Of a stretch of 64,000 nucleotides of DNA, positions 31,922-39,170 are shown piece by piece (within the stretch, counting starts at the first letter, position 1; every line of letters begins with the position of its first letter). The translations under genes and the position numbers were made by a program. Under the pieces are notes generated by a model. The model ran no database searches and was not told where the DNA came from. It worked only from the letters and a program-made list of their open reading frames with translations. The stretch comes from Clostridiales bacterium (lineage in GTDB: Bacteria; Bacillota; Clostridia; Oscillospirales; Acutalibacteraceae): positions 124,001 to 188,000 of the forward strand of contig JAHZDE010000002.1 of the NCBI GenBank assembly GCA_019422525.1. The letters run 5' to 3'.

Positions 31922-33685
31922 TTAAGATTCACTGTTATTTTCTTCAGTAGATTCCGTACTGGATGCAGAAGTCGAAGAAGTACTGCTACTACTGTTACTG
32001 CTATGGTTACCGCTACTGCTACTACTACTACTGCTATGGTTACCACTGCTGCTACTACTACTGCTGCTATGGTTACCACTGCTGCTACTACTGCTACTGT
32101 TATGGTTACCACTGCTGCTACTACTACTGCTGCTGCTATGGTTACCACTGCTGCTACTACTACTACTGCTGCTATGGTTACCACTGCTGCTACTACCACT
32201 GTTACCGCTACTGCTTCCTCCTATGCTGGAAGTATTCGTTCCAGGACCCACACGGTATACAGGGGCTACCGGACGATAATAGGAAGAGGGAAGAGATTCA
32301 GTTTTTACTACTGCTCCATTTTTATAATAAATTTTGGTAGCGGTTGCCCGGGAACCGGCATTACCCTTATTATCACATACAATATCACCTTTGCTCAGGC
32401 TACTATCCGTTTTAATTTGCGGGCTGGGCATAGCAATGGTCTCAGTCTTTTGAGAAGTCACCTCAATATAATCATAACTGGGGTCTTTATCACCATACAA
32501 GGTAACAGTCAGCTTGGTACCGCTCATACCGGCCTGAATATAAATCGGATAATCCGTGGAGTTGCGGAACTGGAAGTCAAGTCCAGGATAATCCACAGTG
32601 GCATCCTGTCCAATCGGTACGTAAGAAGAGGGCCACAAATGATTATACCGGGTTACAATTTCCAAGTCGGAGCGAATGACCGCGCCATACAGGGTAGTAG
32701 AGGCCTGACAGATTCCGCCGCCATATGCCTGAACAGACTGGTTGTTGGCAATAGCGCCGGCGGGAAGGTAGCCCAGAGAACCGTTTGTAGTGTCGCCAGT
32801 GGTTCCATTAAAGGAGAATACAGCACCGGGCTGCAGAATGGTACCGTTCATGGCAGCCAGCGCCAGTTTCATGTTATGGTTGCCGTTAGCCGTGTTGGTA
32901 GAATAGGTGCTGAAGGTGCCCAGTTTCTGCATGTGGGCGGCCACTTCTGCCTTGGTTTTGTCAAACTCCACCACTTCGGTAGGAACCTCTACCGTGCCAA
33001 CCTTATCGGTTTTTAAAATCTCCAGAACATCTTCATACAGCTTGTCATGATCCACTTTCAGACCGTTTTTGCCGTCTGCATAAGAAAATGTCCCAGTAGA
33101 AGAGTCAAAAGACACAATAGTTGCATCAACGGGATCTTTTTCAATTCCTTTGGTAAAGTCGTCCAGCTTGGTTTCTACATTTTCATATGAAACCTCAGGT
33201 TCTACGGGGAAGTCTTTCTTTTGGGTGGAAGAGCCCTGCGAAGAAATGGTTTCGCTGTAAGCCGCCGCCTCGTCGATAGCCTTGGTAAAGTCGAACGTAA
33301 AGGCCAAATCGTCTTCAGTAATCACAGTGGAGTCATTCTGATACGTAACGGTGACCTTATAGCTGCCAATGATGCTGTCCTCAGAATCTTTCAGCAAAGC
33401 CAGTGCTTCCTCTTCCGTTTTACCGGATACATCGACACCGGCGATGGTCACACCGTCAGCCATTTTTAGATCTTCAGGCTCCGCAGAAGAAAGCTCGCTG
33501 CTTTCCATGATGGAAGAAGCCTCTGACGACTCTCCATTTCCGTTTCCGGAGAGCAAAGACTGAATTCCCCATACTGCCAGACCGATAGCCACTGCTGCCA
33601 CCACAACGGCGGCAACAATAATCGCAATTGTTTTCTGTTTTTGAGTCAAAGTGATTTTTTTTCGCTGCTGTTTCGTCCCAGACAT
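31922..33685 (-). CDS. VanW-family envelope protein with Ser-rich repeat tail
   Basis: The 587-residue protein has a basic cytosolic start and one membrane anchor (about 20-43). Next come a peptidoglycan-binding-like region (about 70-250, VTIAGVDVSGKTEEEAL) and a complete VanW domain (about 260-390) with LQPGAVFSFNGTTGDTTNGS, AYGGGICQASTTLYGAVIRS and DFQFRNSTDYPIYIQA. Residues about 490-587 are a low-complexity tail of GNH plus Ser repeats. VanW-type proteins are common in Clostridia and linked to the envelope; the enzyme activity is not established. ATG at 33685 follows AGGAGG. The longer frame from 33775 is unsupported. A strong promoter lies upstream. Confidence 0.88.
   Translation of the reverse strand: MSGTKQQRKKITLTQKQKTIAIIVAAVVVAAVAIGLAVWGIQSLLSGNGNGESSEASSIMESSELSSAEPEDLKMADGVTIAGVDVSGKTEEEALALLKDSEDSIIGSYKVTVTYQNDSTVITEDDLAFTFDFTKAIDEAAAYSETISSQGSSTQKKDFPVEPEVSYENVETKLDDFTKGIEKDPVDATIVSFDSSTGTFSYADGKNGLKVDHDKLYEDVLEILKTDKVGTVEVPTEVVEFDKTKAEVAAHMQKLGTFSTYSTNTANGNHNMKLALAAMNGTILQPGAVFSFNGTTGDTTNGSLGYLPAGAIANNQSVQAYGGGICQASTTLYGAVIRSDLEIVTRYNHLWPSSYVPIGQDATVDYPGLDFQFRNSTDYPIYIQAGMSGTKLTVTLYGDKDPSYDYIEVTSQKTETIAMPSPQIKTDSSLSKGDIVCDNKGNAGSRATATKIYYKNGAVVKTESLPSSYYRPVAPVYRVGPGTNTSSIGGSSSGNSGSSSSGNHSSSSSSSSSGNHSSSSSSSSSGNHNSSSSSSSGNHSSSSSSSSGNHSSSSSSSSGNHSSNSSSSTSSTSASSTESTEENNSES
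31976..32210. repeat. Tandem 33/36-bp repeats in the VanW-family gene
   Basis: ATGGTTACC recurs at 32003, 32036, 32069, 32102, 32138 and 32174, giving units of 33, 33, 33, 36 and 36 bp filled with TAC/TGC serine codons on the minus strand. The protein unit is GNH followed by 7-9 Ser. All units are multiples of three, so copy-number change would lengthen or shorten the tail without breaking the frame. Confidence 0.88.
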
Positions 33686-33785
33686 GAAAAAAAGCCTCCT
33701 GTTGTCAATGAAAATCCATTGTAAAGAGGATTCCAATTCAATCCCATAACAGGTATCTTGACTTTGAAATCCCATCTGCTTCTCT

Positions 33786-33814
33786 ATTATAGTTTTTTCG
33801 ACCTCAAATGTAAA
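33786..33814 (-). promoter_or_regulatory. Promoter of the VanW-family gene
   Basis: On the minus strand TTTACA (33814-33809), 17 bp and TATAAT (33791-33786) form a strong sigma-A promoter about 100 bp before the start codon. Confidence 0.8.
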
Positions 33815-33895
33815 GTTACAGGTTGATTACAACCGAAAACTTTTCATGGAAAATATCACAATTCATGGGGAATACTGGAAGTCAACCGACGTATA

Positions 33896-33904
33896 TGGTA
33901 TAAT
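33896..33904 (+). promoter_or_regulatory. Extended -10 promoter of the glucosyltransferase gene
   Basis: TGGTATAAT is an extended -10 element with a poor -35. It lies about 90 bp upstream of the start codon, divergent from the VanW promoter. Confidence 0.6.
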
Positions 33905-33944
33905 AAGGCTACTCAGATAAAAGAAAATCCACGTAAGCGTTTCA

Positions 33945-33976
33945 GGTTGGCACATAGAAGCCAACCAGATTTTTTA
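33945..33976 (+). terminator. Terminator-like hairpin in the glucosyltransferase leader
   Basis: GGTTGGC (33945-33951) and GCCAACC (33960-33966) form a seven-bp stem followed by AGATTTTTTATT. The hairpin is between the promoter and the ATG of the same gene, so it looks like an attenuator rather than an end-of-gene terminator. Confidence 0.6.
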
Positions 33977-33993
33977 TTGGGAGATGACAGGCT

Positions 33994-35124
33994 ATGAAGA
34001 TATTGATTCTGACAGCAGCAACTGGCGGAGGTCATATCCGTGCTGCAGTTGCCATTGAAAAGCATTTACAGGATAATTGCCCTGGTGTGGAAGTTCGGGT
34101 AGTGGATGCGCTGAAAACCATCAGCAGTATTTTGGACAAGACCGTATGTGACGGATATCATTTTCTGGCTACCAAAGCGCCTAAAATGTTTGGAAAGCTG
34201 TATGAAAGCACCAATCAGGAAAGCCATTTTGCCAACTTGGTTCCCAAACTTTCCGGAATATTTCGCCGCCGCCTTTTCCCTGTGATTGAAGAGTTTCAGC
34301 CGGATGCCATTATCACCACTCATCCTTTTGTAACCGAGATGATATCGGATTTAAAGGAAGACGGAAAACTCAATGCCCCTTTGCTGTGCGTAATGACAGA
34401 CTATGGCCCTCACAAAGCCTGGCTTTCCAGCCATGTGGATGCCTATATTGTTTCCAGTGAGGATATGGCGGAGCAAATGGTGCAGTATATGAATGTCCCC
34501 AAAGAAAAGGTATATCCCTTTGGAATTCCAGTGCACGACGTCTTTTTTGAAAAAGCAGACCGGCAGGCACTGCTGCAGGAGATGGGGCTGGACCAGGATT
34601 GTATGACCGTGCTGATTATGGCAGGAAGTTTTGGGGTGAATAATATCCTGCCTATTTTCCGGGAAATTGCAGCGCTGCCGGAAACTTTCCAAATGATTAT
34701 CATTACCGGACGGAACGAAAAATTATATGAAGCATTTGAAAAAGAAATGGAGAACTGTCCAAAGAAGTGCAAGCTGGTGTTATTTACCAGAGAAGTGGAA
34801 AAATATATGAAAGCTTCGAATCTGATTGTCACCAAACCCGGCGGCCTTACCGTTTCGGAGGCGCTGGCCTGCAATATTCCGCTGGCGGTATTCGATGCCA
34901 TTCCCGGGCAGGAAGAGGACAATGCCCAGTTCCTCATGAACCATGGAATGGCGGTCCGTATCGGCAAAGGCGGCAGCTGTGCCAAAACCATCCAGACCCT
35001 TCTGGAAGATGAACAAAAGCTGCGCCAAATGAGAGAATCCTGTGAAAAGTTTGATAAGTCCCGCTCTATTCCCAATATGCTGGATTTAATTAACCGGCTT
35101 TTGCAGGAAAAAGGGGAGTCATAA
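33994..35124 (+). CDS. Processive diacylglycerol glucosyltransferase (MGDG-synthase/UgtP type)
   Basis: Members of this GT28-like family add glucose or galactose to diacylglycerol, making membrane glycolipids and lipoteichoic acid anchors. The 376-residue protein shows the family start ILILTAATGGGHIRAAVAIE, the conserved TTHPFVTEMI and VMTDYGPHKAWL, IPVHDVFFEKADR, and the sugar-nucleotide site TKPGGLTVSEALACNIPLAV with PGQEEDNAQFLM. There are no membrane segments; such enzymes sit peripherally on the inner leaflet. The gene stands alone behind a leader with a terminator-like hairpin and ends at a strong terminator. Confidence 0.88.
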   Translation: MKILILTAATGGGHIRAAVAIEKHLQDNCPGVEVRVVDALKTISSILDKTVCDGYHFLATKAPKMFGKLYESTNQESHFANLVPKLSGIFRRRLFPVIEEFQPDAIITTHPFVTEMISDLKEDGKLNAPLLCVMTDYGPHKAWLSSHVDAYIVSSEDMAEQMVQYMNVPKEKVYPFGIPVHDVFFEKADRQALLQEMGLDQDCMTVLIMAGSFGVNNILPIFREIAALPETFQMIIITGRNEKLYEAFEKEMENCPKKCKLVLFTREVEKYMKASNLIVTKPGGLTVSEALACNIPLAVFDAIPGQEEDNAQFLMNHGMAVRIGKGGSCAKTIQTLLEDEQKLRQMRESCEKFDKSRSIPNMLDLINRLLQEKGES

Positions 35125-35132
35125 ACCCAATT

Positions 35133-35167
35133 CAGCGGGCAGAGAAAATCTGTCCGCTGTTTTTTTA
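35133..35167 (+). terminator. Intrinsic terminator after the glucosyltransferase gene
   Basis: CAGCGGGCAGA (35133-35143) pairs with TCTGTCCGCTG (35149-35159), with one wobble, and is followed by eight Ts. Confidence 0.9.
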
Positions 35168-35183
35168 TGAAGGAGTGTATTCG

Positions 35184-36041
35184 ATGAAAGAAGTCATGGA
35201 ATTGCCATGCAGTAAGAATTTTTCCGGAATGGCGGAGCTGGCCGCTACGGTTTCCTTTTCCGCACCAGATAGCAAAGAGCTGAAAATGCATATTTTGTGT
35301 CCTTGGAATCGAGAAAAAAAGTATCCTCTCGTTGTATTTGTGCAGGGAAGCGCTTGGACCACTCCCAATATGGGATATCAACTGCCCCAATTGGCAGCTT
35401 TGGCCAGACAGGGTATAGTGGTGGCCTCTGTAAGCCACCGGGATTGCCGGGAAGGAAATCCGTTTCCGGCATTTCTGCAAGATATAAAAACAGCGATCCG
35501 TTTTCTGCGGGCGCACAGTAAGGAGTATGGAATTGATAAAACCCGGGTGGCAGTGTGGGGAACTTCGTCAGGGGGAAATGCAGCTTTGTTAGTAGGAATG
35601 ACCGGAGATTGGCCCTGCTACCGGACACAAGAGTTCAGCGAAGAATCCGATCAGGTACAGCTGGTCATTGACTGTTTTGGCCCAACAGATCTGGGGGAAC
35701 TGGTACGAGGCGTTATGCAAGAGTCGGAAGGGAGCACAGATCCCCGGATGATTTATCTTATCTCAGACGGAAAAGGGGGAATTTCCCCGGAAAAAATTCG
35801 CAATATGAGTCCTCTACACATAGCAGAAGCCGGAAAAGAATATCCGCCCTTTTTGATGATCCATGGGGACGCAGATCCAGTGGTGCCCTATCATCAATCA
35901 GAAAAGTTATATGAAAAGCTTCAAAAAGAGGGATACGATGTCCGGCTGGTGAAAATAAACGGAGGTGTACACGAGGGGAATTTCTGGACACCGGAGTTGT
36001 TGGAGTATATTGGACAATATCTGAAAGAAAAGCTGTTATAA
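35184..36041 (+). CDS. Alpha/beta-hydrolase (BD-FAE-type esterase)
   Basis: The 285-residue protein has the alpha/beta-hydrolase core. The oxyanion strand is VVFVQGSAWTTPN, the nucleophile elbow GTSSGGNAALL (Ser near residue 133), the acid region LMIHGDADPVVPYHQSE, and the catalytic His lies in NGGVHEGNFW. The pattern fits carbohydrate-ester or acetyl esterases of the BD-FAE group. The first QGS replaces the common HGG, a small departure from the family. ATG at 35184 is spaced eight bases from AAGGAG; GTG at 35175 overlaps it. No signal peptide is present, so it is probably intracellular. Confidence 0.82.
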   Translation: MKEVMELPCSKNFSGMAELAATVSFSAPDSKELKMHILCPWNREKKYPLVVFVQGSAWTTPNMGYQLPQLAALARQGIVVASVSHRDCREGNPFPAFLQDIKTAIRFLRAHSKEYGIDKTRVAVWGTSSGGNAALLVGMTGDWPCYRTQEFSEESDQVQLVIDCFGPTDLGELVRGVMQESEGSTDPRMIYLISDGKGGISPEKIRNMSPLHIAEAGKEYPPFLMIHGDADPVVPYHQSEKLYEKLQKEGYDVRLVKINGGVHEGNFWTPELLEYIGQYLKEKLL

Positions 36042-36073
36042 ATATCTTTTAATAGAAAAATTTCTACAAAGAC

Positions 36074-36112
36074 AAAAACTGGGAGTACTTTACAAAAGTA
36101 CTCCCAGTTTTT
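36074..36112. terminator. Bidirectional terminator between esterase and yitT-type gene
   Basis: AAAAACTGGGAGTACTTT and AAAGTACTCCCAGTTTTT form a perfect long stem with a tiny loop between convergent genes. Confidence 0.92.
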
Positions 36113-36116
36113 TTGA

Positions 36117-36971
36117 TTAGTCATTGGGGCGATTATAAAAACGTCCGGTAATCTGTTCCGTTTTCATACAGTTGATAAAGGCTTTTGGGTCTACAGCGCG
36201 AATGCCATCAATGGTATGTTTGGCTTCCTCGGCGGAAACAACCGAATACAACAAGTGCTTTTCTTGTCCTTCATAACAACCAATTCCACGAAAATGTGTA
36301 GCATCATGATGGGTTTTATCTCGAATGGTTTCATATACTTCCTCAGGATGGTCGGTAATAATCAGAAGGGTTTGTTTCTGATACCGTTTATAGAGCATAT
36401 GAAGAATCTGTGTGGAGGTAAACTGGAATATAATCGAATACAGGGATTTTTCCCAGCCAAATAATAGGCCGGCTACCACCAGCATGGCAACGTTTCCCAC
36501 GAAAATATAATTCCACGTATCAATGCCTTTTTTCTCCGAAAAGAAAATGGCAATAAAGTCAGTACCGCCGCTGGTAGCATTGGCAAACAGGCAAAGGCTA
36601 ATAGCACAGCCGTTAATAATGCCACCAAAAATACTGATAAGAAGAGGGTCGGAAGTGATTTCCAGACTGGGAAAAACATCTGTTAGGATACTGGTCAGGG
36701 CAATCATCAGGCAGGAATAGGCCGTAAACTTTTTTCCAATATAACGGAAGCTGATAACAGCCGGAACCGCGTTCAGCAAAAGGTTAATCACGGAGAACGG
36801 AAGTTCAATATGAAAATATTGGGAAGCGGTACGCTGGATTAACAGAGTCAAACCGTTAAAGCCGCCGGGAAACATATCGCCGGCGCGCACAAAGATTTTA
36901 ATGTTCAGGGCCATAATAATGGCGCCCAGCGTTACCAGCAGGATTCTTTGGATATCACTTTTCTGCTTCAT
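36117..36971 (-). CDS. YitT-family membrane protein
   Basis: The 284-residue protein has five or six membrane helices in its first 190 residues (DUF161), including ALNIKIFVRAGDMFPGGFNGL near residue 20 and LFANATSGGTDFIAIFFSEK near 130. A soluble DUF2179 domain closes the chain, with ITDHPEEVYETIRDKTHHDA and DPKAFINCMKTEQITGRFYN. The family is widespread in Firmicutes and has no proven transport substrate. The AGGAGAG site precedes the ATG. It stands alone. Confidence 0.9.
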   Translation of the reverse strand: MKQKSDIQRILLVTLGAIIMALNIKIFVRAGDMFPGGFNGLTLLIQRTASQYFHIELPFSVINLLLNAVPAVISFRYIGKKFTAYSCLMIALTSILTDVFPSLEITSDPLLISIFGGIINGCAISLCLFANATSGGTDFIAIFFSEKKGIDTWNYIFVGNVAMLVVAGLLFGWEKSLYSIIFQFTSTQILHMLYKRYQKQTLLIITDHPEEVYETIRDKTHHDATHFRGIGCYEGQEKHLLYSVVSAEEAKHTIDGIRAVDPKAFINCMKTEQITGRFYNRPND

Positions 36972-37071
36972 ATGAATCTCTCCTTTTCTCTCTTTCTTAT
37001 TGACATTCGCTTACATTATCGCATATTTTAAGCAAAAAAACGAGTGCTTTTTGAAAAGAAATGAAGAAAAT

Positions 37072-37707
37072 TTACAAAAGGAAAGATTCCAAATCAAAAA
37101 CACTATGTCCTCGAAAAGGAGTTTGGAAGGAAGCGTAGTCGTCCATAGGGTCAAAAAGGTAGCCATCCACACCGGCGTTTTTGGCAGCCAGCAAGTCAAT
37201 GTCACGGTCTCCTATCATAAGTGCTTCCTCCGTCATAAAGGAAAACTGCTTCATCAAAAAAATAATCGCATCGGGAGCTGGTTTGGAAGGAAAGTGGTCT
37301 TCAGCCGTAACACCACCGGAAAAATAACTGCTAAATCCATGTCGTTTCAATAGCTCTTCAGCAAAAGTATCCCGGTGAGTATATAACAAATTCACACCGC
37401 CTTTTTCCCAAATCCGGCGGCACAAATCCTTCATTCCGGGATAAGGGGGTAAATCTGTGGAGAGTTCTTTTTCCTTTTTCCGAAACAGTTTTTCCAGCTC
37501 CTGATTCATAGAGAAATGTTCCTGATAATAGCACAGCGCCGTGCTCACAGATTGTTTCATCAATCGGCGGACTTCTTCCTCAGGACGTGGCATCCCAAGC
37601 TCTAAAAGAGCCTGGGACATAGCACGATTCATTGTTGGATAACTGTCAAAAAGGGTTCCGTCAAAGTCCCACAAATAGACTCGATAGGGAAGAGAACGAC
37701 GGGACAT
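37072..37707 (-). CDS. HAD-superfamily phosphatase (copy 2 of a pair)
   Basis: The 211-residue protein has motif I WDFDGTLFDSYP, an alpha-helical cap, motif II LLYTHRDTFAEEL (Thr), motif III Lys in FPSKPAPDAI and motif IV MIGDRDIDLLAAKNAG. This is the phosphoglycolate phosphatase-like (PGMB) class with unknown substrate. ATG at 37707 follows AGGAGG at proper distance, whereas the earlier in-frame TTG overlaps the neighbour. It follows the other HAD gene by 14 bp on the same transcript. Confidence 0.88.
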   Translation of the reverse strand: MSRRSLPYRVYLWDFDGTLFDSYPTMNRAMSQALLELGMPRPEEEVRRLMKQSVSTALCYYQEHFSMNQELEKLFRKKEKELSTDLPPYPGMKDLCRRIWEKGGVNLLYTHRDTFAEELLKRHGFSSYFSGGVTAEDHFPSKPAPDAIIFLMKQFSFMTEEALMIGDRDIDLLAAKNAGVDGYLFDPMDDYASFQTPFRGHSVFDLESFLL

Positions 37708-37721
37708 ATACAAACCTCCTG

Positions 37722-38390
37722 TCAAATAGTGCTGTGGATTCCTGCTAAGGGCAGCAGCTCTTCCGGATGAGAGATAATATGGCAGGCGCCAGCTTTTTCC
37801 AGTTCTTCCCGGTCACGGAATCCCCACAATACCCCTACGGTTTCCATTCCAGCATTTTTTCCGGTTTCCATATCTACCCAAGTATCGCCAATATACAGAC
37901 ATTCATTGGCTTCCACGCCCAAATCCTTTGCCAGCAAAAGAGCACCGTCGGGAGCTGGTTTTAAAGGGGTATCCGCACGTTGTCCCCGAACGCAGTGGAA
38001 AAGCCCCGGATATAGATGAGCGGCTACCTGACAGGTCATATCGTCGGGTTTATTGGAAAGTACCCCAATTTGAATTCCGGACTGTTTCAAGGTATTCAAA
38101 ACAGACCGCATGCCTGGATATTCGGTTACCAGACGCATGGGGTCCGATTCATAAGCACGGTCATAAACTGTCCGAAGATGAGCAACCTGTTCTTCTGAAA
38201 ATTCTCCTAAAACGGTTTTTAACATTCTCCGCATCAGTGTATCAGCGCCGTTTCCCGCCAAAGTACGGTAATCCAGCACCGGAATTTCCCGGTATCCGCA
38301 TTTTTTCAGTGCTTCATTTGCGAAACTGGCAATAGAGGCCAAGGTATCCGCAATAGTACCGTCCATATCAAAAATACATGCGCGAATCAT
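37722..38390 (-). CDS. HAD-superfamily phosphatase (copy 1 of a pair, phosphoglycolate phosphatase-like)
   Basis: The 222-residue protein has CIFDMDGTIADTLAS as motif I, a helical cap, GVLSNKPDDMTCQVA as motif II (Ser), a Lys in LKPAPDGALLLAKDLGV and YIGDTWVDMETGKNAGMETV as motif IV. It fits the Gph-type clade that removes phosphate from 2-phosphoglycolate or similar small metabolites. ATG at 38390 follows AAGGA; the longer frame to 38489 reads through a hairpin. It heads a two-gene unit of related phosphatases, possibly an old tandem duplication. Confidence 0.9.
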   Translation of the reverse strand: MIRACIFDMDGTIADTLASIASFANEALKKCGYREIPVLDYRTLAGNGADTLMRRMLKTVLGEFSEEQVAHLRTVYDRAYESDPMRLVTEYPGMRSVLNTLKQSGIQIGVLSNKPDDMTCQVAAHLYPGLFHCVRGQRADTPLKPAPDGALLLAKDLGVEANECLYIGDTWVDMETGKNAGMETVGVLWGFRDREELEKAGACHIISHPEELLPLAGIHSTI

Positions 38391-38436
38391 TTTGAGTCCT
38401 TCTTTCATCCATAGGTTTCCAAAATACAATAACAAA

Positions 38437-38457
38437 GCCGGTACTTTCCGTACCGGC
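38437..38457 (-). promoter_or_regulatory. 5' hairpin of the HAD-gene transcript
   Basis: GTACCGGC and GCCGGTAC form an eight-bp stem immediately downstream of a minus-strand TGGTATACT extended -10 (plus-strand 38461-38469). The stem would begin close to the transcript's 5' end and a T-rich run follows. Its role is uncertain: RNA stabiliser or weak attenuator. Confidence 0.45.
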
Positions 38458-38527
38458 TCCAGTATACCATATTTTTCGTGAAAGTTCATCGTGCATTTCC
38501 GTCAATTTTTAAACAAAGACACGCAGA

Positions 38528-38570
38528 GGAACCAGCAGGCGAAATCCAAAAATTTCGCACTGCCAGTTCC
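38528..38570. repeat. Long imperfect hairpin downstream of padR
   Basis: About 18 bp of stem (GGAAC/GGTTCC ends, GCGAAAT/ATTTCGC near the loop) with one bulge and two wobbles lie 13 bp past the padR stop. It lacks a proper T run on the padR side, though it may still end transcription. Confidence 0.6.
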
Positions 38571-38582
38571 ATGCACTCTTTG

Positions 38583-38927
38583 TCACGTTTCGGGGACCTC
38601 TGTCAGAAGGATTTTTTCAATTCCTTCAGAAATCTGCCGGTATTCTTCCCGGACCTCCAAAAAATATGCTTTCCCAGCGTCTGTAATTGAATAATACTTC
38701 CGAACTCGTTGCTGGTTCGGAGAAAATTCCGTCTGCGAAATGACATATCCGTTTTTTTCCAGTCGGTACAGTGTAGGATACAGAGAGCCTTCCTGCAGGG
38801 TGAACAAGCCCCCGCTGCGGGTGGAAATCTCCTGCGCAATTTGGTATCCGTATTTCCGGCCGCTGCGAAGAAGGTGCAGAACCACCAACTCGGCGGTCCC
38901 CTTTTTCATACTGTCGCGAATCGCCAA
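38583..38927 (-). CDS. PadR-family transcriptional regulator
   Basis: The 114-residue protein is a complete PadR winged helix: KKGTAELVVLHLLRSGRKYG, SGGLFTLQEGSLYPTLYRLE, GYVISQTEF, and KYYSITDAGKAYF, then a short dimerisation helix. PadR proteins repress genes for detoxification or membrane proteins. The usual partner gene of many Clostridial PadRs (DUF1700 or an ABC transporter) is absent. The chosen start is TTG at 38927 behind GAGGGGG; ATG at 38909 is an alternative. Confidence 0.92.
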   Translation of the reverse strand: MAIRDSMKKGTAELVVLHLLRSGRKYGYQIAQEISTRSGGLFTLQEGSLYPTLYRLEKNGYVISQTEFSPNQQRVRKYYSITDAGKAYFLEVREEYRQISEGIEKILLTEVPET

Positions 38928-38963
38928 AGCAACCCCCTCACATTCTGTTGGATTGGTTCTCTG

Positions 38964-38976
38964 ACTATATTATAGT
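38964..38976. promoter_or_regulatory. Palindrome over the padR -10 element, candidate operator
   Basis: ACTATA-T-TATAGT is a perfect 13-bp dyad that contains most of the -10 hexamer of the padR promoter. PadR proteins commonly repress their own genes through such dyads. Confidence 0.5.
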
Positions 38977-38997
38977 ACAAAAATTTGGTTTTGTCTA
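38969..38997 (-). promoter_or_regulatory. Promoter of padR
   Basis: On the minus strand TAGACA (38997-38992), 17 bp and TATAAT (38974-38969). The rest of the gap to 39170 is AT-rich and shows no other feature. Confidence 0.75.
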
Positions 38998-39170
38998 TTT
39001 TTTTTAAAATTTTTTAACAAGTATGTCAAATATGCATATTATAGCTAAATATAAAGATACAAAAATACAATTTGAAATGAGGGTTTTTTTGCTGCATAAG
39101 CCACAAAAGACTTTCCACATATAGGAAAATATTATTGCAAAAATGACGGACGCAATCAGACATCCTGCAT

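Noticed and set aside
31963..32340. A Tyr/Cys-rich plus-strand frame over the Ser-repeat tail
   Set aside because: It is the antisense reading of the serine codon repeats; periodic Tyr-Cys runs are an artefact of TAC/TGC triplets.
32003..33016. A Thr-rich 337-codon plus-strand frame opposite the VanW gene
   Set aside because: Antisense to a complete VanW-domain gene with promoter, ribosome site and terminator.
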